Part shown: positions 16,779 to 25,870 of the stretch, one piece after another
Layout: every line of letters begins with the position of its first letter
Position numbering within the stretch: the stretch's first letter is position 1
Assembly (NCBI RefSeq): GCF_001720485.1
Contig: NZ_CP017114.1
Location: forward strand, 2,914,001-2,978,000
Direction: 5' to 3'
DNA length: 64,000 nt
DNA from: Cobetia marina
GTDB lineage: Bacteria > Pseudomonadota > Gammaproteobacteria > Pseudomonadales > Halomonadaceae
The notes under the pieces: model-generated
What the model was told of the DNA's origin: nothing
Databases searched by the model: none
The model's input: the letters and a program-made list of their open reading frames with translations, nothing else
Made by a program: the position numbers and the translations under genes

Positions 16779-18083
16779 ATGTCCTACCCCCAGACCGCCT
16801 CACATGCCGATCAGCCACAAGCGCTTTGGCATCCGTATACGCAGATGCACGCGATGCCTGCCCCGCTTGAGGTCGTGGGCGGAGTCGGGCCGCGCATGAC
16901 ACTGAGTGACGGCGAGACCCTGCTGGACGCAACCTGCTCCTGGTGGTGCATGATCCATGGCTACGGCCATCCTCGACTCGTCTCCGCGATTCAGCAGCAA
17001 GCGGCTCAATTGTGTCATGTGATGCTCGGGGGCATTCGGCACCAACCGGCGGTGGCGCTGGCCGAGGCACTGGTGCGCATCACCCCGGAGGGGCTGAACC
17101 ACGTGTTCTTCTCGGACAGTGGCTCCGTCGGCATGGAAGTCGCCATGAAGATGGCAGTGCAATACCAGCAACAGCGTCAGGATCGTGATGACACTCGCGG
17201 GCGGACGCGAATGCTGTCGTTGATGAAGGCCTACCACGGGGACACGGCAGGCTGCATGGCGGTCTGCGACCCGGAAGAGGGCATGCACTCACTGTTTGCC
17301 GACTTCCTGCCCAGACATCATTTCGCGCCGGCACCGACGGCGGGATTCACGGCGCCATATGAAGAGGTCCTCGGTGACATCGCAGCGCTGCGCAGAGAGC
17401 TCGAGACGCATGATGACATCGCCGCCCTGCTGATGGAGCCGCTGCTCCAGGCTGCCGGCGGTCTCAACATGTACTCGCCTCACTACCTGAAAGCGGCACG
17501 TGATTTATGTGACGAGTTCGGCGTGGTGTTGATCTTCGATGAGGTCGCGACAGGATTCGGACGTACTGGAAAACTGTTTGCCTGTGAGCATGCAGATGTG
17601 ACGCCCGATATCATGGTGCTGTCAAAAGGACTGACGGGAGGGTATCTGGGACATGCTGCCACCCTCGCCCAGAGCCATATCTTTCATGCCTTCGATGGCA
17701 AGGATGCCAATACTGCCTTCATGCATGGCCCGACGTTCATGGGCAACCCATTGGCTTGCCGAGTGGCACTGGAAAGCCTCAAGGTTTTCGAGGAAGACGA
17801 TTATCTCGGCAAGATCGCCAGCCTCAATCAGGTACTACGAGAGGAACTCGCGGATTTCTCACATCCCGCCATTGGCGACATACGCGTATTGGGAGCCACT
17901 GCCGTGATAGAGGTTCACGATGCAGCAAGTCTTGAAGGGGCTCAGGCTCACGCTCGTCAGCAAGGGGTCTGGTTGCGACCCTTCGGCCGCTGGCTCTATA
18001 CCATGCCGGCTTATATCACCTCACACGACGACTTGCGCAAGATCACGCATGCCATGAAGAGCCACTTTACCGACAATCTCTGA
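16779..18083 (+). CDS. bioA: Adenosylmethionine-8-amino-7-oxononanoate aminotransferase
   Basis: PLP enzyme converting KAPA to DAPA in biotin synthesis, using S-adenosylmethionine as amino donor. The 434-aa length is close to E. coli BioA (429). LWHPYTQM at the N-terminus, the SWWCMIHGYGHP segment, FDEVATGFGRTG and the PLP lysine in VLSKGLTGGYLG are all present. I chose ATG 16779 (MSYPQ), with GGAG 6 nt upstream; the frame is open further left, across the operator. It stands alone, away from bioBFCD, and has its own BirA site, so it is probably biotin-repressed. Confidence 0.95.
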   Translation: MSYPQTASHADQPQALWHPYTQMHAMPAPLEVVGGVGPRMTLSDGETLLDATCSWWCMIHGYGHPRLVSAIQQQAAQLCHVMLGGIRHQPAVALAEALVRITPEGLNHVFFSDSGSVGMEVAMKMAVQYQQQRQDRDDTRGRTRMLSLMKAYHGDTAGCMAVCDPEEGMHSLFADFLPRHHFAPAPTAGFTAPYEEVLGDIAALRRELETHDDIAALLMEPLLQAAGGLNMYSPHYLKAARDLCDEFGVVLIFDEVATGFGRTGKLFACEHADVTPDIMVLSKGLTGGYLGHAATLAQSHIFHAFDGKDANTAFMHGPTFMGNPLACRVALESLKVFEEDDYLGKIASLNQVLREELADFSHPAIGDIRVLGATAVIEVHDAASLEGAQAHARQQGVWLRPFGRWLYTMPAYITSHDDLRKITHAMKSHFTDNL

Positions 18084-18110
18084 GGCAAGGCGTCAGGACA
18101 GGGATCTGCT

Positions 18111-18142
18111 CGGCTGCCTGTCGGCTGCCTGCCGGCTGACGG
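18111..18142 (+). repeat. Short 11-bp tandem repeat after bioA
   Basis: CGGCTGCCTGT, CGGCTGCCTGC and a partial CGGCTGACGG directly behind the bioA stop. Confidence 0.7.
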
Positions 18143-18195
18143 GGAGTGACTGATAGTGACGATCACCCTCATCACTCCCCTCTTCTTCCCTCTCT
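18141..18195 (+). terminator. Terminator of bioA
   Basis: GGGGAGTGA and TCACTCCCC pair around an inner GTGA-CGA-TCAC hairpin, followed on the plus strand by the pyrimidine-rich TCTTCTTCCCTCTCTC. Confidence 0.55.
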
Positions 18196-18272
18196 CTTCT
18201 CTCAACTCCTATCTTCTCTCAACGACGAGATTCGAGGCCCATCTCTCGGCAGGGGAATGCGGTCGGAAGCGC

Positions 18273-18893
18273 TCAATCTCCCCAGAGACGCCGCTCGAGG
18301 CGCGCATGTGCATCTGCCGTCAGCATCCCGCCCTTCATCAGCTTCTTGAGAAAATGACGATAGCGGCGGGCGATCTTGCGGCGCGCCAACCAGGCGATAC
18401 CGGTGGCGAGGGGGATGAAGTCCGGATTGGAGATACCATCGATCAACCACAGGCGCGGGGATTGATGCTCGCGAAACTGGACCACGATGTTGCGATCATT
18501 GAGGTCGGACGGTATCAGCCAACGCTTGTCGAGATAGCGATAGAGGTTGGCCAGCTCATCCATCAATGCCTCCTCCCCCACCCGCTCGGGAGTTTCATGA
18601 CAGACCTCTCGCAGACGGCGCGAGGTCGTGCCGTCATCGTCGAGTATCAGATCGAAGACCAGCCCGAGGCCCTCTCGGGTCGCCACGCTGCCATGATAGG
18701 CAGGCACGTAGGACCAGTCGTGCACACCTCGCCTCACGAGCCCTTCGAAGTAGCGCTGCTCGCGCTGATTCTGGCGGCTTCCTTTGTCGGGATAGCGCGG
18801 TACCTTGATGCAGCGCCGAGGATCACGGGGGTCCTGATAGACACGGCGATCATTGCCCATGCCGATGACACGGGCATTTTCAAGCTCCAGCAT
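18273..18893 (-). CDS. yrbL: YrbL family kinase-like protein
   Basis: A 206-aa protein of the YrbL family, known in enterobacteria as part of the PhoP and BasR regulons. It has a degenerate protein-kinase-like fold: a glycine-poor N-lobe with RRVYQDPRDPRRCIKVPR and a catalytic-loop-like LIPSDLNDRNIVVQ followed by LWLIDGISNPDF, where the Asp of a DFG-like element is visible. The activity is not established. It is convergent with bioA and monocistronic. The upstream gap holds a 12-bp GC palindrome at 18979-18990. Confidence 0.88.
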   Translation of the reverse strand: MLELENARVIGMGNDRRVYQDPRDPRRCIKVPRYPDKGSRQNQREQRYFEGLVRRGVHDWSYVPAYHGSVATREGLGLVFDLILDDDGTTSRRLREVCHETPERVGEEALMDELANLYRYLDKRWLIPSDLNDRNIVVQFREHQSPRLWLIDGISNPDFIPLATGIAWLARRKIARRYRHFLKKLMKGGMLTADAHARLERRLWGD

Positions 18894-19018
18894 GCGCTCT
18901 CCTGTTGAATAACGCCTGCGACTGCAGCCGCCGGGCAGCGTGGCATTCTACAAAAAGCCCTTCCCTTGCGCCAACCGTGCCGCCGGCGGCCGCGTTCCAT
19001 GAGGTCATTCATCGGCCA

Positions 19019-19047
19019 TTCAGCTTGGGACCTCGCTCTGGTATGAT
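19019..19047 (+). promoter_or_regulatory. Candidate sigma-70 promoter of the antiporter gene
   Basis: TTCAGC, a 17-bp spacer and TATGAT on the plus strand, about 145 nt before the antiporter start. It leaves a long untranslated leader of unknown purpose. Confidence 0.5.
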
Positions 19048-19193
19048 AACGCGCCGTTTTCTGGCAGTTTCAGGACGAAACCGCCTGACGTAAGCGATCA
19101 GCACGACTTGCGAGGTATTGCCCGGGATCGGGTGGCCGCGCACACCTGCAACCCCCCGCTCCATTGGCACATCTCCCTTAATGAGGTACTCGC

Positions 19194-20540
19194 ATGAATG
19201 CGGTAATACTGGCCGTTCTGGTCATGGTCGGCCTGTCACTGGCCCGAGTCTCGGTCGTCTTCGCTCTGGTGGCCGGCGCCTTGGTCGGCGGCCTGTTCAG
19301 TGGCCTGTCTCTGACTGACACTCTCGGCGCCTTCAACGACGGCGTCGGCGGTGGTGCCAAGGTCGCCCTGGCCTATGCCACGCTCGGTGCCTTTGCCGTG
19401 GCCCTGTCTCGCTCCGGCCTGCCGGATCTCCTTGCGGCACGCCTGATCGGCATGCTCAATGGAGAGAGCACCCCTCGCCGTCAGACCGCCATCAAGTACG
19501 GCTTGCTGGGCAGCGTGACATTGGTGGCGATCTCGTCCCAGAACCTGATTCCTGTCCACATCGCCTTCATTCCGATCCTGATTCCGCCACTGCTGGTGGC
19601 CATGAACCGCCTGCGCCTGGATCGCCGCGCCGTCGCCTGTGCCCTGACCTTTGGTCTGACGGCTCCCTACATGCTGCTGCCGGTGGGCTTCGGTTCCATC
19701 TTCCTCAATGACATCCTGCTGGCCAACATCAATGAAGCGGGCCAGGCAATGGGGCTGGAAGTCACCCGCGGCATGGTGCCGATGGCAATGGCCATTCCGG
19801 TAGGCGGCATGTTCCTGGGACTGCTGACTGCGGTCTTCGTCTCCTATCGCAAGCCGCGTGACTACGCCAATCGCGAGATCAAGTCGACCAATGTCCCGCA
19901 CCATACTCCAGTGCACGCACCATCCCGCAGCGGCCTGATCATGGCTGGGGTCGCCATCATCGCCGCCCTGGGCATCCAGCTCTATTCCGGTTCGATGATC
20001 CTGGGCGGCCTGGTCGGCTTCGCCATTCTTTCCCTGGGTGGCCTGTTCAAGTGGAACGAAGCCGACGACCTGTTCACCTCCGGCATGCGCATGATGGCAC
20101 TGATCGGCTTCATCATGATCTCGGCAGCCGGCTTCGCCTCCGTCATGAAAGCCACGGGTGATATCCAGACCCTGGTGGATGCCTCCTTCCACATCATCGG
20201 AGACAACAAGCCGTTGGCCGCGCTCGTCATGCTGATGGTCGGACTCTTCATCACGCTGGGCATCGGCTCCAGCTTTTCCACCATCCCGATCATCGCGGCG
20301 ATCTATGTCCCGCTGGCCCTGCAGTTCGGCTTTTCCCCCCTGGCGACCGTCGCCCTGATCGGCACCGCGGCCGCACTGGGCGATGCTGGCTCCCCCGCCT
20401 CCGACTCCACGCTCGGCCCGACGGCAGGCCTGAATGTCGATCAACAGCATGATCATATCTGGGACAGCGTGGTGCCGACCTTCATCCACTACAACATCCC
20501 GCTGATCGTCTTCGGCTGGGTAGCGGCGATGACGCTGTAA
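19194..20540 (+). CDS. NhaC-type Na+/H+ antiporter family protein
   Basis: A 448-aa inner-membrane transporter with about 11-12 hydrophobic segments, matching the Na+/H+ antiporter family that includes Bacillus YuiF. Conserved polar segments inside helices are visible: [21 protein letters not shown] (about residues 115-140) and, near the C-terminus, [25 protein letters not shown]. In a halophile it would plausibly export Na+ in exchange for H+, but relatives transport amino acids such as histidine, so the substrate is uncertain. GAGG 7 nt upstream fixes the start. Confidence 0.83.
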   Translation: MNAVILAVLVMVGLSLARVSVVFALVAGALVGGLFSGLSLTDTLGAFNDGVGGGAKVALAYATLGAFAVALSRSGLPDLLAARLIGMLNGESTPRRQTAIKYGLLGSVTLVAISSQNLIPVHIAFIPILIPPLLVAMNRLRLDRRAVACALTFGLTAPYMLLPVGFGSIFLNDILLANINEAGQAMGLEVTRGMVPMAMAIPVGGMFLGLLTAVFVSYRKPRDYANREIKSTNVPHHTPVHAPSRSGLIMAGVAIIAALGIQLYSGSMILGGLVGFAILSLGGLFKWNEADDLFTSGMRMMALIGFIMISAAGFASVMKATGDIQTLVDASFHIIGDNKPLAALVMLMVGLFITLGIGSSFSTIPIIAAIYVPLALQFGFSPLATVALIGTAAALGDAGSPASDSTLGPTAGLNVDQQHDHIWDSVVPTFIHYNIPLIVFGWVAAMTL

Positions 20541-20579
20541 TCCGCCGGCCAGGGTAGCCTGGCAACGGCAACAGGAAAT

Positions 20580-20622
20580 ACGACAACGCCCGGCAGGCAT
20601 CACGTCTGCCGGGCGTTGTCGT
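20580..20622. terminator. Terminator of the antiporter gene
   Basis: A 17-bp perfect stem (ACGACAACGCCCGGCAG / CTGCCGGGCGTTGTCGT, 9-nt loop) between the antiporter and dinB. It shares the ACAACGCCCG arm with the hairpin at 9106. Confidence 0.8.
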
Positions 20623-20656
20623 CTCTGGGCGAAGAATGAGGCGACACGCCGCCTGA

Positions 20657-20676
20657 TACTGGACAGCCATCCAGTC
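20657..20676 (+). promoter_or_regulatory. Possible LexA (SOS) box of dinB
   Basis: TACTGG-N8-CCAGTC is a symmetric near-match to the SOS box TACTGT-N8-ACAGTA, 18 bp before the dinB ATG. One position in each half-site departs symmetrically; the right half CCAG also occurs in E. coli dinB (from memory). Confidence 0.45.
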
Positions 20677-20694
20677 TTTTAGGATGATGCGCGA

Positions 20695-21753
20695 ATGCGC
20701 AAGATCCTTCATGCTGACTGCGATTGTTTCTACGCCGCCGTCGAGATGCTTCGTCACCCAGAGTGGCGCGAGGTGCCCATCGCCATCGGTGGCCGCACCG
20801 AGCAACGTGGCGTGATCGCCACCTGCAATTATCCGGCTCGCGCCTTCGGCGTCCGCTCTGCGATGTCCACAGCGCGCGCCCTGCGCCTGTGTCCGCAACT
20901 GATACTCGTCCCCCCCGACTTCGAGCGCTACCGTGCCGTCTCGCAGGAGATCCAGGCACTGTTTCACGAACTGACACCACTGGTGGAACCTCTATCGCTG
21001 GACGAAGCCTACCTGGACGTCAGCGACATCGAGGAATTTCAGGGAAGCGCGACCTGGATGGCGCGCTGGCTGAAGGAAGAAGCCCTGAAGCGCACCGGGA
21101 TCACGCTGTCGATCGGCGTGGCCGCCAACAAGTTCCTGGCCAAGATCGCAAGTGATTGGGAGAAACCCGATGGCCTGACGGTGATCACGCCAGAGTCCAG
21201 CGACGCCTTCATTCGTAAGCTGCCCGTCGGCAAGCTGCATGGCGTCGGCCCGGCCACGCTGGCCCGCCTCAATCGGCTGGAGATTACCACCTGCGATGAC
21301 ATCCGCACGACACCACTGACCACACTGGTCGAACACTTCGGCAAATTCGGACATCGCCTGCATGAACTCTCTCATGGCATTGATGACCGCCCCGTCAAGG
21401 TCGAGAGAGAGCGGAAGTCCATCAGTGTCGAACGCACTTTCGATCAGGATCTTCCGGATCTCTCCGCCTGCCTCGCCAAGCTTCCCATGCTGATGGAGCG
21501 CCTCGGGGAGCGTCACGCACGCCAGGAACAGCCGGTGCTGGCCAAGCAGTTCGTCAAGGTACGCTTCAACGACTTCACCAGCACCACGCTGGAAAGCCTC
21601 CTCCCCGCCTCCACCCTCTCATTGCCGGACGCCAGGAGTTTCGCACTGCTGATGGAGCAAGCCTGGCAACGTGGCCATCGACCGGTGCGCCTGCTGGGAG
21701 TCGGTGTTCGACTCAAGGCCCACGAAGAGACGCAACAGCTGGGGCTGTTCTGA
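20695..21753 (+). CDS. dinB: DNA polymerase IV
   Basis: Y-family translesion polymerase, error-prone, used at stalled forks. The 352-aa protein has the catalytic carboxylates in HADCDCFYAAVE (Asp8) and SLDEAYLDVS (Asp/Glu near 102-103), the KFLAKIASDWEKPDGLTVI palm segment and the little-finger domain. The very C-terminal QQLGLF is the beta-clamp-binding motif. AGGA lies 10 nt upstream of the ATG. A near-consensus LexA site overlaps the promoter region, so SOS control is likely but unproven. It is convergent with the GGDEF-EAL gene. Confidence 0.96.
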   Translation: MRKILHADCDCFYAAVEMLRHPEWREVPIAIGGRTEQRGVIATCNYPARAFGVRSAMSTARALRLCPQLILVPPDFERYRAVSQEIQALFHELTPLVEPLSLDEAYLDVSDIEEFQGSATWMARWLKEEALKRTGITLSIGVAANKFLAKIASDWEKPDGLTVITPESSDAFIRKLPVGKLHGVGPATLARLNRLEITTCDDIRTTPLTTLVEHFGKFGHRLHELSHGIDDRPVKVERERKSISVERTFDQDLPDLSACLAKLPMLMERLGERHARQEQPVLAKQFVKVRFNDFTSTTLESLLPASTLSLPDARSFALLMEQAWQRGHRPVRLLGVGVRLKAHEETQQLGLF

Positions 21754-21801
21754 GAGGGTGCCGCGCCTGACTGGCAAACTTGACGGACGGATGACAGGCA
21801 T

Positions 21802-21828
21802 AAAAAAAGCCAGTCACAAGGACTGGCT
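21802..21828 (-). terminator. Strong minus-strand intrinsic terminator
   Basis: Minus strand: AGCCAGTC / GACTGGCT stem with a 5-nt loop, then seven T residues. It lies 320 nt beyond the GGDEF-EAL stop, so it ends either a long 3' UTR or a separate small RNA. Confidence 0.85.
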
Positions 21829-22005
21829 TGTCCGGTCATCGATACCCCAAGGGTATCGCCGGAAGGGTCGTGAAACCCGCTCAAGGAACCATCGCAACCT
21901 GCAATGCAGGCAGGAAGCGAGAGTGGGCGAACAGCTCTGCGCATTGAACGACGCAGCCACTCTCGGCAAACGCCTGCGGGGAGCATGAGATGCTCGACCC
22001 GCAGG
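21802..22005 (-). ncRNA. Candidate structured small RNA or 3' UTR
   Basis: About 200 nt without a credible ORF, packed with hairpins: 21973-22005 (CCTGCGGG+GAGCAT paired with ATGCTC+CCCGCAGG), 21918-21965 (CGAGAGTGG / CCACTCTCG), 21898-21910, 21865-21878, 21841-21857 (GATACCC / GGGTATC), ending in the minus-strand terminator. It does not resemble RNase P, tmRNA, 6S or SRP RNA. The strand is inferred from the terminator. The rest of the 396-bp gap (22006-22149) has nothing clear. Confidence 0.4.
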
Positions 22006-22149
22006 TGTCAGGAAGGAATGCCCAGATTCATCGATGATGATGACAGTCCATCCGCTTCAACTGTCAGCATCATATCTTTTAGCCCGCAAACTAAAAAGCC
22101 GATCCACAGCAACAGTCCCATGCCACAACGGCACCGGATCAACGCTGAC

Positions 22150-24165
22150 TCAATGGCAACCGTTGGATGCACTGGTTGGATCACTGGACGGGCGATGGGC
22201 GCCAGGATGAGGCGGGTTGTTGCCCCCGGACAGCAGCCGCTGGATATCCGCCGCCGCCATGGGCTTGTAGAAGTAGTATCCCTGAATGAGATCACAGCGC
22301 ATTTCACGCAACAGCTCGAGTTGCTGGATATTCTCCACCCCCTCGGCCACCACCTCCAGCCCCAGTCGATGCCCGAGGAAGACCGTCGCTTCCATGATGG
22401 CGCGATCCTTGGGTTCCTGAGCACATTCGATCACGAAGGAGCGATCGATCTTGAGCGCCGTCACCGGCAGCATCTTGAGGTAGCTCATCGAGGAGTAGCC
22501 GGTCCCGAAATCATCGATCGCGATCTTGTAGCCTCTGTCGTGCAGGGCACGCAGGCTATCGCGCACCTTGACGTCAGCATCGATCAACACGTTCTCGGTC
22601 AGCTCGATGCCGATGTCCCGTGGCGTCAGGCCATATTCCGCCACGCATGCCTCAAGACGCTGGAAGACGTCGCTGTTGATCGCCTGACGCCCGGAGATAT
22701 TGATATCGATCCGATAGCCCTTGATCCCCATGGCATGCCACTCGGCCTGCTGGCGACATGCCTGGCGAATCACCCAGTCACCCAGGCGCTCGATCAGATT
22801 GGTGCGCTCTGCCACCTTGATGAAGTCAGTCGGGGGAATGGGCCCCTCGGGCGCATGCCAGCGCATCAGCGCCTCTACCGACTCGATACGCTCACTGCGC
22901 GCCGCGACCTGAGGCTGGAAGTGGAGGAACAGCTCGCCACCCCCATCCTCGCTCAGCAGCGTCTGAAGGCGCCCCGCCAGATGATGCTGATGCAGCATGG
23001 CATCGCGCACTTCCTGGTTGAAGAACTGATATCCATCACGCCCGGCCTGCTTCGCTCGGTGCTTGGCGACGTCCGCATTGCGCACCAGTTCCGGCGCATC
23101 ATTGCCATTCTCGGGATAGAGGCTGACGCCGATGCTCAGACGCAGCAACAACTCACGCCCTTCTATCTGGAAGGGGCGCTGGAAATCTTCGCGGATCCGC
23201 TCCACGACCGACAAGGCATCACTTTCATAATCCAGGCGCGGCATCGCCATGACGAATTCATCGCCGCCGAAGCGTGACAGTAGATCCTGACTCCGCTGGA
23301 ACCCCTGCAAGCGCGACGCGACGCTGCGAATCACGAGGTCCCCCATCTCATAGCCCTGGGTATCGTTGATCTCGGTGAAGTGGTCGATATCCAGGAACAG
23401 CACCATCAAGGTATCGCCGTGACGCTGACACTCCCCGAGCATGTTCTCGAGCTCAGTCTCGAACGTCTGCCGATTGGGCAGTTCGGTCAACGGATCGAAT
23501 CGCGTCATGTAGTCCAGCTCACGCTGCACCTTGCGCTCGCCCGCCAGATCGATGTCGATGCAGAACATCAATGGATTGTCCGACCGCTCACCTAACATGA
23601 CGTGGTGAGAGAACACCGGCACCGGTGCGCCTGACTTGTGCTTCAGCTCAAGCTCGCTCGCCGGGATCTGGGTGCCGTGATTGACCCACGCGTGGTGGGC
23701 ATCCACCACGATGTCCGCCATTTCATCCGGTATCAGCAAGGCTTCAAGACAACGCCCTCGAGCTTCCTGCTCGCTGAAACCATACAGTCGCTCGCTGGCC
23801 TCATTCCAATAGATCACTCGGCGCTGGCTGTCGTACCCCTGCACTGCCACACGTGGCAGGCTTTCCAGCAATTCGCGAAAGCGCTGGTCACTGGCGGGGA
23901 GTCCCATGCTGGCCGAGGGGCCAACAACACTAGTCTGCATGACCGCCTCCTGCGTGTGCTGTTGATATGCCATCTGACGATGACGAATCAGCATGATGCC
24001 CGCAGTTGCGCCAATAATCACCATCAGCAGCGCTGAAGGCCAGCGGCCGATGATGTCCTGCACTGCCACGACCCCCACCAGCAGGCCGATCGCGATGGCA
24101 GCGACCACTGTTCCAAAGAGCGCAATTCCAGTCGCTCTTCCGGTCTGACGAGACCCATCTGCCAT
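22150..24165 (-). CDS. PAS-GGDEF-EAL cyclic di-GMP signalling protein
   Basis: A membrane-bound bifunctional candidate of 671 aa. Order: two hydrophobic segments (about residues 12-32 and 45-63), a PAS domain (about 95-205, with YWNEASERLYGFSEQEARGR), a GGDEF domain with an intact RFGGDEF and an inhibitory I-site RSQD five residues before it, and an EAL domain with intact EALMRW, IDDFGTGYSSMSYLK and AEGVEN. Both cyclase and phosphodiesterase activity are possible; many such fusions act mainly as phosphodiesterases. I chose ATG 24165, with GGGGAGG about 12 nt upstream; 24189 or 24225 are alternatives. Confidence 0.88.
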   Translation of the reverse strand: MADGSRQTGRATGIALFGTVVAAIAIGLLVGVVAVQDIIGRWPSALLMVIIGATAGIMLIRHRQMAYQQHTQEAVMQTSVVGPSASMGLPASDQRFRELLESLPRVAVQGYDSQRRVIYWNEASERLYGFSEQEARGRCLEALLIPDEMADIVVDAHHAWVNHGTQIPASELELKHKSGAPVPVFSHHVMLGERSDNPLMFCIDIDLAGERKVQRELDYMTRFDPLTELPNRQTFETELENMLGECQRHGDTLMVLFLDIDHFTEINDTQGYEMGDLVIRSVASRLQGFQRSQDLLSRFGGDEFVMAMPRLDYESDALSVVERIREDFQRPFQIEGRELLLRLSIGVSLYPENGNDAPELVRNADVAKHRAKQAGRDGYQFFNQEVRDAMLHQHHLAGRLQTLLSEDGGGELFLHFQPQVAARSERIESVEALMRWHAPEGPIPPTDFIKVAERTNLIERLGDWVIRQACRQQAEWHAMGIKGYRIDINISGRQAINSDVFQRLEACVAEYGLTPRDIGIELTENVLIDADVKVRDSLRALHDRGYKIAIDDFGTGYSSMSYLKMLPVTALKIDRSFVIECAQEPKDRAIMEATVFLGHRLGLEVVAEGVENIQQLELLREMRCDLIQGYYFYKPMAAADIQRLLSGGNNPPHPGAHRPSSDPTSASNGCH

Positions 24166-24613
24166 GATCCAGGATACCTCCCCTACCATCTTGTCTACCG
24201 ACCGGTGCTCGGCGGGGACACGCACGTTGCCTGAATCCGCTGAGTTATCGCGATATACATCACTGGAGCCAATAGCAGTCTAAGTGTCTGCCTCGCATAA
24301 ACACAGTGCCAAACCCGCCGTGACACACGCCTCCTCTCAACGCTACCAGCACATGTGTCACGCATTGCCCATGCCGTTTTTCGCCGAAAGGCGACAAAGA
24401 ATACCGCTCATGACTGACATGATGCCAGGAGATCAGACCTCTAATACCCCTCCATCGCCCAGACGCCCATATTGATGATACTTACGCAAGATTAACGCTC
24501 TAAGCCGCGCGCTTGGTTTGACTCTCTCTCATGCATCTTCCCATTCTCCTCGACGTTGCGAACGCAACACCTTCCAACAGGCGCTAAATGCCGAAACATC
24601 GAGGAATTCTTGC
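24166..24613. other. Divergent promoter region, GGDEF-EAL / dioxygenase
   Basis: About 390-450 bp between divergent genes. I see no ORF or strong inverted repeat. TATA-rich stretches near 24249-24259 and 24470-24490 are possible promoter elements, but I cannot assign them. Confidence 0.4.
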
Positions 24614-25480
24614 ATGAACATCGTAAACCGTGGTGTACGTCAGCTGGCCGATGCTTCCCGTAAACTCACTCTGGACCAGAGCGCTCTCAACGATCGCTAC
24701 CCGGCAACGTCATCAGAGGATAGCGCTCTCTCGCTGCCCAGGATCTCTGAGTACTGGCCGACAAGCGTGCATGAGGAGCTGGCTCGTCAGCACTGGAGCA
24801 AGGCAACGATCACTCCACACATTGACTTGAACGCCTGGCAGGGTTTCCTGGACAACCTTCCCCGTGACCCTTACGTCAACACACGATGGAAGCGCATGTC
24901 CTGGCTGCACCTGAATGACCAGATGGAAGTCGAAACCCTTGGCGAGTGCCCGATGGCGCAGGGTGGACGCTTCAATGATGCTGCCAGCATGGCGGACCGC
25001 CTGAGATACTACGATCCGCTGGAAGCGGCGTTCACCGAGCGCGACGACGTGCGCGCCTTCGTCAAGGCCTGGGCCGACATGTGGGGCATCGGGCCGCGTG
25101 AGCCGATCCTGATGCAGATCACGGGTGTCCGCGGCGACGGCACCATTGACCCTCTCCAGGGACAAGGCATTCACGCCGATGGCTGCAAGTACTTGAGCAT
25201 TCTGGTACTCAATCGCGAGAACGTCAGTGGTGCCATCAATACCCTCTACCGCGACAAGGCCGGCAGCGAGTTGCTGGCGACCACCGAGCTGGCACCGGGA
25301 GAGGTTCTGCACATCCATGATGACCAGCTGTTCCACAGCGTCAGCTCCATCACTCAGGATAACGCGGGCCAGCACTTCGAGCGCTTCATCATCATCATCA
25401 ACTGCTCATTCATCGATGAGTTCCAGAACCGCATGCTGCGTCGTCACTTCCCGGGGGCAGTCCTGAACGACTGCGAGTGA
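24614..25480 (+). CDS. 2-oxoglutarate/Fe(II) dioxygenase family protein (PF10014-like)
   Basis: A 288-aa protein resembling the 2OG-Fe dioxygenase family that includes Bacillus L-isoleucine 4-hydroxylase. Putative iron ligands are His and Asp in GQGIHADGCKYLSILVLNR and a distal His in HDDQLFHSVSSI; FERFIIIINCSF supplies the Arg that usually holds 2-oxoglutarate. It would hydroxylate a substrate, perhaps a free amino acid, with loss of CO2 from 2-oxoglutarate. The start at 24614 has GAGG 9 nt upstream. A LysE-type amino-acid exporter lies 390 bp downstream on the same strand, which favours an amino-acid substrate. Confidence 0.8.
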   Translation: MNIVNRGVRQLADASRKLTLDQSALNDRYPATSSEDSALSLPRISEYWPTSVHEELARQHWSKATITPHIDLNAWQGFLDNLPRDPYVNTRWKRMSWLHLNDQMEVETLGECPMAQGGRFNDAASMADRLRYYDPLEAAFTERDDVRAFVKAWADMWGIGPREPILMQITGVRGDGTIDPLQGQGIHADGCKYLSILVLNRENVSGAINTLYRDKAGSELLATTELAPGEVLHIHDDQLFHSVSSITQDNAGQHFERFIIIINCSFIDEFQNRMLRRHFPGAVLNDCE

Positions 25481-25870
25481 AGCCATTCGAATCCACTGAG
25501 CAGACTGGCAACCCGGTGTCCGGGCATCGCCCGCACAACTGCCTCGACGACAGCTTTCCTCATCTCATCCTGGGGGATCGGTAGCTTCCGAGGCCTCCCC
25601 ACCTGACCTGCACTCAAGCGTCGCAGCACGCTACCTGAGCACGACACGAGGAACCAGCCGGGCAACCGGCTGGCCTGGCGTGCCACTCCTGACTGGCCCG
25701 AAGGCCTCAGCCTGATCGCGACCGACCCCCTCCTGCAACAGCCCCACCAACGGCTTCCGCCTGCATGCCAAGCGCATCGGTTTCATTGTCCGCGCGCCAT
25801 GTACAGGCGATATACTCGACTCATGACAGAGGCGTTGCCCACGATGCGCCTTCCACGACAGGAAATCCTC
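25481..25870. other. Spacer between dioxygenase and exporter, with hairpin
   Basis: 390 bp. It holds a GNRA-loop hairpin at 25654-25673 (CCAGCCGG-GCAA-CCGGCTGG) without a T-run and a TATACT -10-like element at about 25812 in front of the exporter. I found no supportable gene. Confidence 0.4.

Noticed and set aside
18176..18225. Polypyrimidine tract after bioA as a special element
   Set aside because: Explained well enough as the tail of the bioA terminator.
22008..22121. 37-codon minus-strand ORF with a hydrophobic start (MGLLLWIGFLVCGL)
   Set aside because: Could be a small membrane peptide, but there is no ribosome site and the region fits better as 3' UTR or RNA; not strong enough to call.
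25444..25686. 80-codon minus-strand ORF in the dioxygenase-exporter gap
   Set aside because: Overlaps the dioxygenase 3' end, has no ribosome site and matches nothing known to me.
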